Assembly (NCBI GenBank): GCA_049841135.1
Contig: JASGHK010000005.1
Location: forward strand, 372,001 to 436,000
Length of the DNA: 64,000 bases
DNA from: JACRCT01 sp049841135
GTDB taxonomy: Bacteria > Myxococcota > Myxococcia > Myxococcales > UBA5297
Direction: 5' to 3'
Part shown: positions 45,096 to 56,034 of the stretch, piece after piece
Layout of the letters: each line of letters opens with the position of its first letter
How positions within the stretch are numbered: the stretch's first letter is position 1
Notes under the pieces: model-generated
Database searches by the model: none
The model's input: only the letters and a program-made list of their open reading frames with translations
Told to the model about the DNA's origin: nothing
Position numbers and translations under genes: made by a program

Positions 45096-45560
45096 TCGCC
45101 GGCCTCCGCGCCGGGGGCAGCTCTGCAACCCGTGCATCTGAGGCGCGCTGCGGAGCTGCCGGCCTCCGCGCCGGGGACACCTTCAAGGAAGTGAATGTCT
45201 GAGGCGCGCTGGTGGGTGTGGGCCCGGCTTCCGCGCCGGGGACACCTTCCGGAAGTGAATGTCTGAGGCGCACTGGCGGGTGTGGGCCCGGCCTCCACGC
45301 CGGGGACACCTTCCGGAAGTGAATGTCTGAGGCGCACTGGCGGGTGTGGGCCCGGCTTCCGCGCCGGGGACACCTTCAAGGAAGTGAATGTCTGAGGCGC
45401 GCTGGTGGGTGTGGGCCCGGCTTCCGCGCCGGGGACACCTTCCGGAAGTGAATGTCTGAGGCGCACTGGCGGGTGTGGGCCCGGCTTCCACGCCGGGGAC
45501 ACCTTCAAGGAAGTGAATGTCTGAGGCGCGCTGGTGGGCCCGGCTTCCACGCCGGGAACT
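45095..45560. repeat. Tandem array of about eight ~64-bp hairpin units
   Basis: GGCCCGG cores at 45,221, 45,285, 45,349, 45,414, 45,478 and 45,537, with two more diverged units from 45,100. The core GGCTTCCGCGCC or GGCTTCCACGCC matches the 32.7 kb array; the linker (GAAGTGAATGTCTGAGGCGC) differs, with an AAGGAAG/CGGAAG alternation giving 64 or 65 bases. The array starts at the phosphatase stop and leaves 205 bases before the next gene. Confidence 0.92.
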
Positions 45561-45677
45561 CCTTCCCGCGACGGTCGTTGGGCAGCGCGCCTCAGCTTCC
45601 TCGGGTTCGATGGCTGTCCCCGGGCTCTACCCCCAGCGCTTCAGACTATTGGGTTCGGCGTGGCTCCGCCGTCCCCG

Positions 45678-45730
45678 GTCACTGCCCAGGGCTTGAGGAG
45701 GCCCGCGCGCTCACGCTTGCGGCTCGGGCC
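45678..45730. repeat. Copy of the ~50-bp dispersed repeat
   Basis: Plus-strand copy of the family at 42,395-42,603, with GTCACTGCCCAGGGCTTGAG then GAGGCCCGCGCGCTCACGCT. Lies 35 bases upstream of the PH-domain gene. Confidence 0.75.
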
Positions 45731-45764
45731 TTGCCGGGCCACATTCGCCGTCCCCGGAGGCCCC

Positions 45765-46313
45765 ATGCCCGAGCCACTGCCCACCCACCAGACCGTGGAC
45801 GCCGCGAAGGTGTACGCCATCACCCGGCCGCACCCGAACCTGCTCTGGCAGTACCTCCTCCTCTCCCTCCTGTCGGTGCCCGCCTTCCCCTTCCTGGCGG
45901 TCTTCCTCTACTTCCGTTTCCACACGCTCCGGTACCGCTTCGACCAGGAAGGCGTCTCCGTCAGCTACGGCATCCTCTTCCGCCGCGAGGCCTTCCTCAC
46001 CTACGCGCGCATCCAAGACATCCACGTCCGCCGCAACATCGTCGAGCGCTGGCTGGGGCTGGGCACGGTGGAGGTCGAGACCGCGGCCGGCAGCGGCGCC
46101 GGCGCCGAAGCCATCCCGGGCCTGCGCGAATACGAGCTGGTCCGCGACTTCCTCTACGAGCGCATGCGCGGCGGCGCCACGGTCAAGCCTGCCGGGCCAC
46201 ACGCAGCGGCGACCGCATCGGCCGCGTCCTCGCCCGAGTCCCTCCAGCTCCTCTCGGAGATCCGCGACGCGCTCCAGGACGTCCGCGCCGCCGTGAAGGA
46301 GGCGCACAAGTGA
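45765..46313 (+). CDS. PH-domain membrane protein (bPH2 family)
   Basis: 182-aa protein with two adjacent hydrophobic helices (LLWQYLLLSLLSVPAFPFLA, VFLYFRF) followed by a bacterial PH domain (about 62-135: YRFDQEGVSVSYGILFRREA, FLTYARIQDIHVRRNIVERW, GTVEVETAAGSG). Similar to YdbS/YdbT-like bPH2 proteins (DUF304). The tail (ALQDVRAAVKEAHK) is charged and helical. Start ATG 45,765 with GGAGG four bases upstream. Function unknown; such pairs are membrane proteins in many bacteria. It overlaps the next PH gene by GTGA, so the two are coupled and probably form one complex. Confidence 0.82.
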   Translation: MPEPLPTHQTVDAAKVYAITRPHPNLLWQYLLLSLLSVPAFPFLAVFLYFRFHTLRYRFDQEGVSVSYGILFRREAFLTYARIQDIHVRRNIVERWLGLGTVEVETAAGSGAGAEAIPGLREYELVRDFLYERMRGGATVKPAGPHAAATASAASSPESLQLLSEIRDALQDVRAAVKEAHK

Positions 46314-47065
46314 TCCGCCTGCTCGTCGCCCTCATCGGCCCGCTGCTCAAGGTCACCCCCACGCCGCCGCACGTGCCGCAGGGCCACGACCCGGTGGTCT
46401 TCCGCGCCAGCGAGCGCTTCCTCACCTACCGCTACCTGACCTGGGCACTGCAGTTCGCGCCCACCCTGCTCATCCCGGTCGTCATCCCCATCGGCATCGC
46501 GGCCGAGGCCGCCAAGGGCAAGCCCACGCCCGCGGCGATCTGGGTCGTCTGGATCGTCGCCTGCGTCGCCGTCGCCGTCTCCGGCATGATCTCGGTGGTG
46601 AGCGTCCGGCTCGACTACGACTTCCACTACTACGTGATGACCGACCGCAGCCTGCGCATCCGCCGCGGCATCTGGGAGCAGCTCGAGGCGACGCTCACCT
46701 TCGTCAACGTCCAGAACGTGCGGGTCGTGCAGGGCCCGCTCGAGCGGCTGTTCGGCATCGCCTCGGTGGTGGTGGACACCGCGGGCAGCGCCGGCAAGGT
46801 CAGCGAGAAGCAGGACCCCTTCCTGCAGCACCACCGCGGCGTCATCCGCGGCATCGCGGACGCGCACGCGCTGCGCGACCGGATCATGGACCGCATGCGC
46901 AAGAGCAAGTCCGCCGGCCTGGGCGATCAGGACGACCACCTCGACGGCCATGCCGAGGCGGCTTCGGCCCAGCAGCAGACCGAGGTGGAGCTCTTGCGGT
47001 CCATCCGCGACGAAGCGCGCGCTCTGGCGAAGGACTTGCGGACCGCAGCACACCCGACCTCATGA
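46310..47065 (+). CDS. Second PH-domain membrane protein (bPH2 family)
   Basis: 251-aa protein. Two hydrophobic helices (WALQFAPTLLIPVVIPIGIA and AAIWVVWIVACVAVAVSGMI, about 42-105) and a bPH2 domain (FHYYVMTDRSLRIRRGIWEQ, LEATLTFVNVQNVRVVQGPL, LFGIASVVVDTAGS). The tail carries a helical TELLRS-like element (TEVELLRSIRDEARALAKDL). GTG start at 46,310 overlaps the previous stop. The two proteins share the domain order and the C-terminal helix pattern, consistent with a heteromeric membrane assembly. Role unknown. Confidence 0.82.
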   Translation: MIRLLVALIGPLLKVTPTPPHVPQGHDPVVFRASERFLTYRYLTWALQFAPTLLIPVVIPIGIAAEAAKGKPTPAAIWVVWIVACVAVAVSGMISVVSVRLDYDFHYYVMTDRSLRIRRGIWEQLEATLTFVNVQNVRVVQGPLERLFGIASVVVDTAGSAGKVSEKQDPFLQHHRGVIRGIADAHALRDRIMDRMRKSKSAGLGDQDDHLDGHAEAASAQQQTEVELLRSIRDEARALAKDLRTAAHPTS

Positions 47066-47110
47066 GTCTCGAGCGAGCCGGCGCGACACGCTGTCCGCCC
47101 GGGGGCCAGC

Positions 47111-47956
47111 TTGACCCTCACGGCGGGCAAGATCACACTCTCAGGGACCATGTACGCACCGCGCCTCAGCCCAGCCGGCTACCCCATGGCTCCTACCCAG
47201 GAGGAGTGGGACTCGCTGAGCCCCGAGGAGCGGTCGGAAGTGGTCGCCGCGCTGCCCGGCGAGGTCACCGAAGCCGAGATGGCTCCGCCCGAGGGTGACC
47301 GCCACTTCAAGGCCAAGACTCGGGCGCTCGGGGCGCTCCGTGGCTTCTTCGCCAAGCAGCGCCGGCGCGTCTACCTGGCCGCCGAGCTGCCGGTCTACTA
47401 CCCGAATGCGCCCCGCTTCGCCCCGGACCTGCTCGCGGTGCTCGACGCGGAGGATCACGAGCGCGACAAGTGGCTCGTGAGCGCTGAAGGCAAGGGGCTC
47501 GACTGGGTGCTCGAGGTGCACGTCGGCGGGGACCGCAAGAAGGACGCTGAGCGCAACGTCATCCGCTACGCACAACTCGGGATTCCCGAGTACTTCCTGT
47601 ACGACCGCGCCAAGAGCCGCTTGTCGGCGTATCGCCTGGACGGTCCACAGGCGCGGGTCTACACGCCCATCGTCCCCCAGCACGGCCTCTACGAGTCACT
47701 CGTCCTGGGGCTGGACGTCCAGGTCGAGAAGGACCGGCTCCGCTTCTACGCGGGAACGGCGCTGCTCCTCGAGAGCGAGGAGCTCATCGCGCGCCTCGAG
47801 CAGATGCTCGACGAGGCGCAGCAGCGTGCCGACGAGGAGGCCGCCAGGCGCCAGGAGGAGACCACCAGGCGCCAAGAGGAGACCGCCAGGCGTGAAGAGG
47901 CCGAGGCCGAGGTCGCGCGGCTGCGGGCGGAGCTCGAGCAGCTGAAGCGCCACTGA
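47111..47956 (+). CDS. Uma2 family nuclease-like protein with C-terminal coiled coil
   Basis: 281-aa Uma2/DUF820 family protein (PD-(D/E)XK fold). The N-terminal YPMAPTQEEWDSLSPEERSE, then EVYLAAELPVYYP-type segment with PRFAPDLLAVLDAEDHERDK and the catalytic core GLDWVLEVHVGGDRKKDAER (D...E-x-H with following lysines), then YAQLGIPEYFLYDRAKSRLS. These proteins are numerous in cyanobacteria and some deltaproteobacteria; function unproven. A Glu/Arg-rich coiled coil (about 235-281) has a short internal repeat RRQEETTRRQEETARREEAE. TTG start at 47,111 without a clear ribosome site; ATG at 47,150 (AGGGA upstream) is an alternative. Confidence 0.85.
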   Translation: MTLTAGKITLSGTMYAPRLSPAGYPMAPTQEEWDSLSPEERSEVVAALPGEVTEAEMAPPEGDRHFKAKTRALGALRGFFAKQRRRVYLAAELPVYYPNAPRFAPDLLAVLDAEDHERDKWLVSAEGKGLDWVLEVHVGGDRKKDAERNVIRYAQLGIPEYFLYDRAKSRLSAYRLDGPQARVYTPIVPQHGLYESLVLGLDVQVEKDRLRFYAGTALLLESEELIARLEQMLDEAQQRADEEAARRQEETTRRQEETARREEAEAEVARLRAELEQLKRH

Positions 47957-48036
47957 CTCTCGGCCCCGACCGTCCGTCGCCGGACCCGACGCCGACCAGC
48001 CGTTCAACCTCGTCGTCCCCGACCCGGGGGTACCTC

Positions 48037-50850
<2,814 letters not shown>

Positions 50851-50902
50851 GGCTTCCAAGCGTGCGGCGGCATCGATTCGACCGGAGGAGACCGCCTCCG
50901 AC

Positions 50903-51481
50903 ATGATCTCCACCTTTGTGACCGAGCTGCTCTCCAACTCCGAGACCCGCCAGCTCTTCGAGCGCTCCTTCACGATCCGCGAGGTCGCGGCCAAGACCAC
51001 CCTGCTGCGTGAGGGCGAGGTGGCCGACACGATGTACCTCGTGCGCTCCGGCTGCCTGCGGCTGTGGTTCAACGACGACGGCAGGGACGTCACCTTCCAG
51101 TTCTTCTTCGAGGACCAGCCGGTCTCGTCGCTGGAGAGCTTCCTGGGCCGCGAGCCGAGCCTGTTCTCGCTGGAGAGCCTCGAGCCGACGAGGGTGGCCG
51201 CCATCGGCCGCGAGGAGTGGGACGTCCTCTTCGCCCAGCTCCCGGAGATGCGGGAGCGGTTCATGTCGTTCCTGGTCCAGCGCCTGGGCAACTACAGCCG
51301 GCTGTTCCTCTCCCGGATCAAGGACTCGCCGCAGCAGCGCTACGAGGCGCTGCTGCGCGAGCACCCGGAGATCGTCCAGCGCGTGCCGCAGCACTACATC
51401 GCGTCCTACCTGGGGATCACGCCGGTGTCGCTCAGCCGTATCCGGCGGCGCCGGGTGAGCCGCGGCAAGGGCGCTTCTTAA
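50903..51481 (+). CDS. Crp/Fnr family transcriptional regulator
   Basis: 192-aa regulator. The N-terminal cyclic-nucleotide-binding-type beta-barrel reads EVAAKTTLLREGEVADTMYL, VRSGCLRLWFNDDGRDVTFQ and FEDQPVSSLESFLGREPSLF; it lacks the RxS phosphate cassette of cAMP binders and the N-terminal cysteines of Fnr. A long dimer helix (MRERFMSFLVQRLGNYSRLF) leads to a short helix-turn-helix HYIASYLGITPVSLSRIRRR. This matches the short Crp-like regulators of the Bacteroidetes/Proteobacteria type. It lies 46 bases upstream of a ferredoxin gene and may control it. Confidence 0.92.
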   Translation: MISTFVTELLSNSETRQLFERSFTIREVAAKTTLLREGEVADTMYLVRSGCLRLWFNDDGRDVTFQFFFEDQPVSSLESFLGREPSLFSLESLEPTRVAAIGREEWDVLFAQLPEMRERFMSFLVQRLGNYSRLFLSRIKDSPQQRYEALLREHPEIVQRVPQHYIASYLGITPVSLSRIRRRRVSRGKGAS

Positions 51482-51527
51482 CAAAGGTTGTCGTCGGCCG
51501 GGCGCCCGCAGGGCCAACCTCTTGGCC

Positions 51528-51764
51528 ATGCGCCGTTCACGCCGCTCTGCTCAGTCGCGCTTCATCGAGCTCAACCCGCGCCTCTGCCGGGCCTGCTGGA
51601 AGTGCTGCGAGGCCTGCCCCGTCCAGGCCCTCGGCAAGGTCTCCGTGCTGTGGCACCGGCACGCCGTCTTCCGCGCGGGCGACGACTGCATCGGCTGCGG
51701 CAAGTGCGTGTCGGCCTGCGCCGCGGGTGCCCTGCGACGCCGCGCGAAGGAGGAGCGGCCATGA
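51528..51764 (+). CDS. Small 2[4Fe-4S] ferredoxin
   Basis: 78-aa protein with eight cysteines in two clusters: CRACWKCCEACPVQ (C-x2-C-x2-C-x3-CP) and CIGCGKCVSACAAG. It should bind two [4Fe-4S] clusters and carry electrons. The start is the ATG at 51,528; an in-frame TTG two codons earlier is possible. The basic N-terminus (RRSRRSAQSRF) is unusual for a soluble ferredoxin and might dock to the membrane protein encoded next, whose ATG overlaps this stop (ATGA). Confidence 0.88.
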   Translation: MRRSRRSAQSRFIELNPRLCRACWKCCEACPVQALGKVSVLWHRHAVFRAGDDCIGCGKCVSACAAGALRRRAKEERP

Positions 51765-52225
51765 CCGGACCACTCGCCGCTCGGCGTCTGGTGAACCCTG
51801 CCCTCCTCGCTGCCGGCACCGTGTCGGTGGCCACCGGCTTGCTGCTGCAGATCTCCTTCCACATGCACCGAGACATCTCGAGGGTGTGGGGCCTGGACCA
51901 CCGAGCCTGGAACCTCGTCCACCAGGCCGGGTCGTGGGCGCTCCTCGCGCTGGTCGTCTGGCACCTTTCCCTGAACTGGAAGCCGCTGCGTGCGCTCTTC
52001 GATCGACCGGCCGCCAAGACCACCTTCCTCCTGGTCCTCGTCTTCGCCAGCGCTACCGTCACCGCGCTCGCAGCTTGGCTCTCGCTCCACGCGCTCGAAC
52101 AGCACCACGCGGAGCGGATGGCGATCGAGATCCACGACAAGCTGACGCTCGTGCTCTCCATCCTTCTGGTGCTGCACACCTGGCAGCGACGCCGGCGGCT
52201 CGTCATCCGCGGAAGGCCGGAGTGA
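51761..52225 (+). CDS. DUF4405 membrane cytochrome b-like protein
   Basis: 154-aa protein with four hydrophobic helices: LLAAGTVSVATGLLLQISFH, WALLALVVWHLSLNWKPL, TTFLLVLVFASATVTALAAW and LTLVLSILLVLHTWQRRRR. Histidines in helices 1, 2 and 4 (HMHRD, VHQAGSW, VVWHLSLNW, IHDKL, LLVLHTW) suit bis-histidine haem ligation as in DUF4405/cytochrome b561-like proteins. AAGGAGG upstream. Coupled by ATGA to the ferredoxin, it probably passes electrons between the quinone pool and the ferredoxin. Electron direction unknown. Confidence 0.8.
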   Translation: MTGPLAARRLVNPALLAAGTVSVATGLLLQISFHMHRDISRVWGLDHRAWNLVHQAGSWALLALVVWHLSLNWKPLRALFDRPAAKTTFLLVLVFASATVTALAAWLSLHALEQHHAERMAIEIHDKLTLVLSILLVLHTWQRRRRLVIRGRPE

Positions 52226-52327
52226 AGCGGTGGGCTGCAGGCTCGAGGATTTCTTTCGGGCGCGCCCTGGAGCCAGCCGGGCGCGAGGCGAGCCGTCGAT
52301 CTCGGCCGTAGTGCCGCCCCCCGACCG

Positions 52328-52620
52328 CGACCGACGACCGACGACCGGCGACCGGCGACCGGCGACCGGCGACCGGCGACCGGCGACCGGCGACCGGCGA
52401 CCGACGACCGGCGACCGGCGACCGGCGACCGGCGACCGGCGACCGGCGACCGACGACCGACGACCGACGACCGACGACCGACGACCGACGACCGACGACC
52501 GACGACCGACGACCGACGACCGGCGACCGGCGACCGGCGACCGGCGACCGGCGACCGGCGACCGCGACCGACGACCGACGACCGACGACCGACGACCGAC
52601 GACCGGCGACCGGCGACCGG
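52328..52620. repeat. Heptanucleotide minisatellite, 42 units
   Basis: Tandem CGACCGA and CGACCGG units. By reading, the order is A2 G8 A1 G6 A10 G6, one 6-base unit (CGACCG), A5 G3 (A or G being the last base). Spurious repeat peptides (RRPATGD and similar) open in all frames. It lies between the DUF4405 stop (52,225) and an inverted-repeat pair; 52,226-52,327 holds nothing recognisable. Confidence 0.95.
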
Positions 52621-52842
52621 GGGCTGAAGGCCCCCGGCTACCTGGGTGAAAGCCCTCTAAAGGGGCTAGCCCCCGAACCCTCACCTTGGCGTCGACTTCG
52701 CACCTGGACGACATGCGTCGCTTTGCTTCCGCGAAAGCCCCGCTGGAATGGGCTCGGGGCACGCGACAACTCCAACGCCTACACCGGGGGCCAGCCCCTT
52801 CAGTGGGCTTCAACCCAGGTTGCCGGAGGCCTTCAGCCTCCG
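52621..52842. repeat. Imperfect inverted-repeat pair (about 55 bp arms)
   Basis: Arm 52,621-52,674 (GGGCTGAAGGCCCCCGGCTA, then CCTGGGTGAAAGCCC and AAGGGGCTAGCCCCC) pairs with the reverse complement of 52,786-52,842 (GGCTGAAGGCCTCCGGCAAC, CCTGGGTTGAAGCCC, AAGGGGCTGGCCCCC). About four in five positions match. The 111 bases between hold no gene. Possibly a small non-autonomous element or a cruciform; its right end is 6 bases from the RtcB 3' end. Confidence 0.7.
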
Positions 52843-52848
52843 GGACCC

Positions 52849-54405
52849 TCAGCCTTTGACCGTCAGCATCGGCCACAACCGCGCGACTGGCCGCGCCACC
52901 TGCGCCTGCGAGAGCGTGGCGATGATGGGCTCGATGGGCTTGTAGGCGAACGGCGCCTCCTCCTTGAGGCTCGCCTCCAGCTTCTCGAGGATGTCCCGCC
53001 GTGCCTGGAGCGCCGGGGCGCGGCGGTCGACTGGAGTCACCACGCGCAGCGGCTCCATGGCTCTCCGGAAGACCTCGTCCGAGACGTGGGCGGCCTCGCC
53101 GCGGGTGAGCCCTCGACCTGCACCGTGCGCAGCGCTCGCCAGGAGCGCGTCATTCCCTGCCCCGGCCAGGACATAGCTCGAGGCGCCCATGGATCCAGGA
53201 ACGAGCACGGGATGGCCGGTGAACCGGTACGGGTCGGACTCGTCCTCGGGCGCGGGCCCGTCGGCGGGACAGGCACCCTTGCGGTGGAGCGCGCGGGTCG
53301 CGTCGGGGAAGACCAGGTTGTGCGGCGCGTCCCAGACGAGCCGCGCAGACACCTCCCGGCCGAGGACCTCGCCGACCGCCCGAACCGCCATCAGCCCCAG
53401 GAAGAGGCGGTTGGCGAAGGCGAAGTTGGCGGCAGCGTTCTGGGCGTCGAGGTAGCGCTCGCCCTCCGCGGCGAGCGGGCCGCACAGCGGAAGCGCATGG
53501 AAGCCGCGCGCGGGCCTGGGAACGCCCGTGGGGTGGAGCGCTCGTGCGCGATCCACGAAGGCGCTCCCCACGTGGTGTCCGAAGCCGAGCGAGCCCGAGT
53601 GCACCTGCACGGCGACGCGCCCGCGCGCGAGGCCCCAGGCCCAGGCAGTGCCGGGCTCCACCGGGGTGATCTCCTGGATCTCGACGAAGTGGTTGCCGCC
53701 GCCGACCGAGCCAATGTGCGGGTCCCGGCCGTCGCGCCTTCCGGAAGCGTGGACGTAGTCGGCAAAGGAGAACGCACCGATCGTCGGCAACGAGCCCTGG
53801 CGGTGGACCCGGGCAAGCGCGCGCTCCTCCTCGGCGACGTCGTACTGCCGCCAGGCGCCGACGCCCGCGTTGTCGCGGTGCTCGGCGAGCAAGCCGCGCA
53901 GCCCGTCGCGGAGCATCGCCTCGCGCTGCCGCGGCGAGAGCGGGATGTCGCGCCCGCCTTCGAAGAACAGCGCGCGCAGGCGGCGCTCCAGCGCGTCGAG
54001 CTGACCGCGAAGCTCCGCGGCCTCGACGTCCAGCGTGAGCAGCCGCATTCCGCAGCCGATGTCGTTGCCGACCGCCGAGGGCCAGACCAGCCCGCGGGCG
54101 TCCAGCACCGTGCCCACCGGGACCGTCGCGCCGCGGTGGAAGTCGGGCGTGAGGACCACGGCGCGCAGCTCGCCCGCGCTCTCGCCCCAGAAGGCAGGGA
54201 CGAGGCCGGCCCGCTCGCGCCCGTGGATCTCGGCGACGGTCGCCAGACTCTCCAGGACGTCGAAGAGCTGGGCCAGGCCGTCGTCCTCGATGGGGACCTC
54301 GGGCGAGGCGAGCAGGGTGATGGGGACGTCGAAGTCGTTGTCGATGGAGACGCGGGCGTCGTCGAGGCGGCGCAGGCGCTCGCAGAAACGGGAGTTCTTG
54401 GACAC
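52849..54405 (-). CDS. rtcB: RtcB family RNA ligase
   Basis: 518-aa RtcB-type 3'-phosphate/5'-OH RNA ligase. Conserved motifs: TPDFHRGATVPVGTVLD, WPSAVGNDIGCGMRLLTLD (metal-binding cysteine), GSVGGGNHFVEIQEITPVE, VHSGSLGFGHHVG, PHNLVFPDATRALHRKGACP, VLVPGSMGASSYVLAG and AHGAGRGLTRGEA (guanylated histidine and following basic residues). This suggests an intact active site with Mn and GTP. I chose GTG 54,403-54,405 (GGAG six bases upstream); another GTG at 54,453 is possible. No archease or rtcA gene is adjacent. Role: RNA repair or tRNA healing. Confidence 0.92.
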   Translation of the reverse strand: MSKNSRFCERLRRLDDARVSIDNDFDVPITLLASPEVPIEDDGLAQLFDVLESLATVAEIHGRERAGLVPAFWGESAGELRAVVLTPDFHRGATVPVGTVLDARGLVWPSAVGNDIGCGMRLLTLDVEAAELRGQLDALERRLRALFFEGGRDIPLSPRQREAMLRDGLRGLLAEHRDNAGVGAWRQYDVAEEERALARVHRQGSLPTIGAFSFADYVHASGRRDGRDPHIGSVGGGNHFVEIQEITPVEPGTAWAWGLARGRVAVQVHSGSLGFGHHVGSAFVDRARALHPTGVPRPARGFHALPLCGPLAAEGERYLDAQNAAANFAFANRLFLGLMAVRAVGEVLGREVSARLVWDAPHNLVFPDATRALHRKGACPADGPAPEDESDPYRFTGHPVLVPGSMGASSYVLAGAGNDALLASAAHGAGRGLTRGEAAHVSDEVFRRAMEPLRVVTPVDRRAPALQARRDILEKLEASLKEEAPFAYKPIEPIIATLSQAQVARPVARLWPMLTVKG

Positions 54406-54630
54406 GGCTGCTCCAGGACGGTCGGCGCAGAGCGCGCCGGTCGCCGGACACACGGGTAGCGTGCGATTCGGAAGGAGGGTGGCGCGTGACCCGGCGCCTG
54501 GGCAGCAGCGTCGGGGAAGCTACGCTTCGCCACGAAGCGGCGCCATCGGTCGGCCGGCCGATTCGCCCGGGCACCTACGCACGGTCCGCGCTCGCGATCG
54601 GCGATCTGGAGGCCTTCGGCTGCCGCACGG

Positions 54631-55271
54631 CTACTTCTTGCGGCCCTTCTTCGCAGCCGGTGCGTAGAATCCTCTCGTCAGTGAACGGGTTGATGCCCAC
54701 GACCCTCGCGCCCTTCTCTTCCTTCGAAGGCTCGCTCTTGCGCGGGCTCAGCTTGCCGATCGTCCCGGAGATCCACTCCTCGAGCATCGCGTCGATCTCC
54801 TGTGCCGCCGGGGTCTGGGTCAGCGCGATCGCCGTGGCGCCGTCGAGCTGGCGCCAGGTGGACCTGCCGCGGCCGAGCTTCGCCTGGAACGCGACCCCCA
54901 CGGGGCCTGTGTCGCTGGGCACCCAGACGAACTCTCCTGTCGCGCCCAGCTCTCCCGCCAGGCGCCAGGCGATGGCCAAAGGGTTCCAGGAGATCCGACT
55001 GGCTCTTCTCGAGCCAGGCCCGCAGCCGGGCGCCTTCGGCGTCGAAGGTGAGCACGAGCGGCGCGTCGTTCTTGCTGGGCTTGCGCTCGCCGATCGCGTC
55101 GAGCCAGTAGCCGACGTGGGTGCCGTCGGATGAGCCTTCGGTCGCGGCGCCGAAGCCGTCCCAGTCATCCCAGCGCGCCCCGTCCACCACCTGCTCGCGC
55201 CACTTCGCCAGGCTGTCGCCGCCCGACTTCGGCCACGACAGGTCTCCGTACACGTATGCGTCCCAGCTCAT
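54631..55271 (-). pseudogene. Uncharacterised small protein with two frame breaks
   Basis: Start ATG 55,269-55,271: SWDAYVYGDLSWPKSGGDSL, then WRE-x-VVDGARWDDWDGFG. At about 55,005 the frame moves one base (from WLEKSQ to WNPLAIAWRLAGELG), then EFVWVPSDTGPVGVAFQAKL, and again near 54,670 (INPFTDE, then GFYAPAAKKGRKK and stop 54,631). Removing two bases gives exactly 213 codons. The basic Lys/Arg tail is shared by many soluble myxobacterial proteins. Family not recognised. Two breaks in 640 bases suggest either a decaying gene or poor sequence quality. Confidence 0.6.
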
Positions 55272-55428
55272 GGACCCCACTCTAGGCCGCCCAAGGCGCG
55301 GGTCGGAACACGATAACCCCTGCGATTCCCGCCGCTTGCCCCGCGTGGGCAAGCGCCGGCGCATCGCGGCGTAGAGTCGCCTGAAACCGAACGCGACGGC
55401 CCTGGATATCTCCGGGTGAAAGCGCGTC

Positions 55429-56034
55429 GTGGACACCGGGAGAAGGCCTTCAAGGGTGCTCGAAAAGCTTCCAGAGGCCGACCTGGCTCGAAGGTGCCGC
55501 AAGGGCGACGCGCACGCCTGGAGAGAGCTCGTGCGCCGATTCACTCCGCTGGTCTATCGCCTCTCGCTGCGGATGCTGCGCACCGGCGCCGAGGCCGAGG
55601 ACGCCAGCCAGGAGGTCTTCTTGCGCATGCACCGCTCCTTCTCGACCTTCGACGCCACCCGGCCGATGACCCCCTGGGTCGCGCGCACCGCCTACCACGT
55701 CTGCCTGCGCCGCCTTCAGTCCGCCTCCTCGCGCGCGCTCGGCGACGGCCAGGACCTCGACGGGGACGAGCCGCTCTCCGTCGCCGATGCGCAGAGCACC
55801 AGCCCGGAGCTGGCCGCCGAGGCCGCCGAGGCGCACTCGCTGCTCACCTCCGCCCTCTTCGATCTCCCGGCGCAGGACCGGGCGCTGCTCGACCTGCGCT
55901 ACCGGGAGGGCCTGTCCGACTCCGAGGTGGCGGAGGCGACGGGCATGCCGGTCAACACGGTCAAGACTCGCATCTTCCGCGCCCGCGGCCGGCTGCGCCG
56001 CTTCCTGGCGCCGCTCTTTGGGGAGGAGACCTGA
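55429..56034 (+). CDS. ECF sigma factor (RNA polymerase sigma-70 family)
   Basis: 201-aa sigma factor with only regions 2 and 4. Region 2 (about 25-95): AWRELVRRFTPLVYRLSLRM, EAEDASQEVFLRMHRSFSTF, the -10-recognising DASQEVF helix. Region 4 (about 135-195): LFDLPAQDRALLDLRYREGL and SDSEVAEATGMPVNTVKTRI with the -35 helix-turn-helix. The linker contains a short acidic stretch (GDGQDLDGDEP). GTG start at 55,429. It overlaps the next gene by one base (its TGA and the next ATG), so the sigma and its putative anti-sigma are translated together; autoregulation is likely. Confidence 0.93.
   Translation: MDTGRRPSRVLEKLPEADLARRCRKGDAHAWRELVRRFTPLVYRLSLRMLRTGAEAEDASQEVFLRMHRSFSTFDATRPMTPWVARTAYHVCLRRLQSASSRALGDGQDLDGDEPLSVADAQSTSPELAAEAAEAHSLLTSALFDLPAQDRALLDLRYREGLSDSEVAEATGMPVNTVKTRIFRARGRLRRFLAPLFGEET

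Noticed and set aside
51551..52876. Long minus-strand frame with VVGRRS/PVAGRR repeats
   Set aside because: Translation of the heptamer minisatellite joined to antisense of DUF4405; all frames of the repeat are open.
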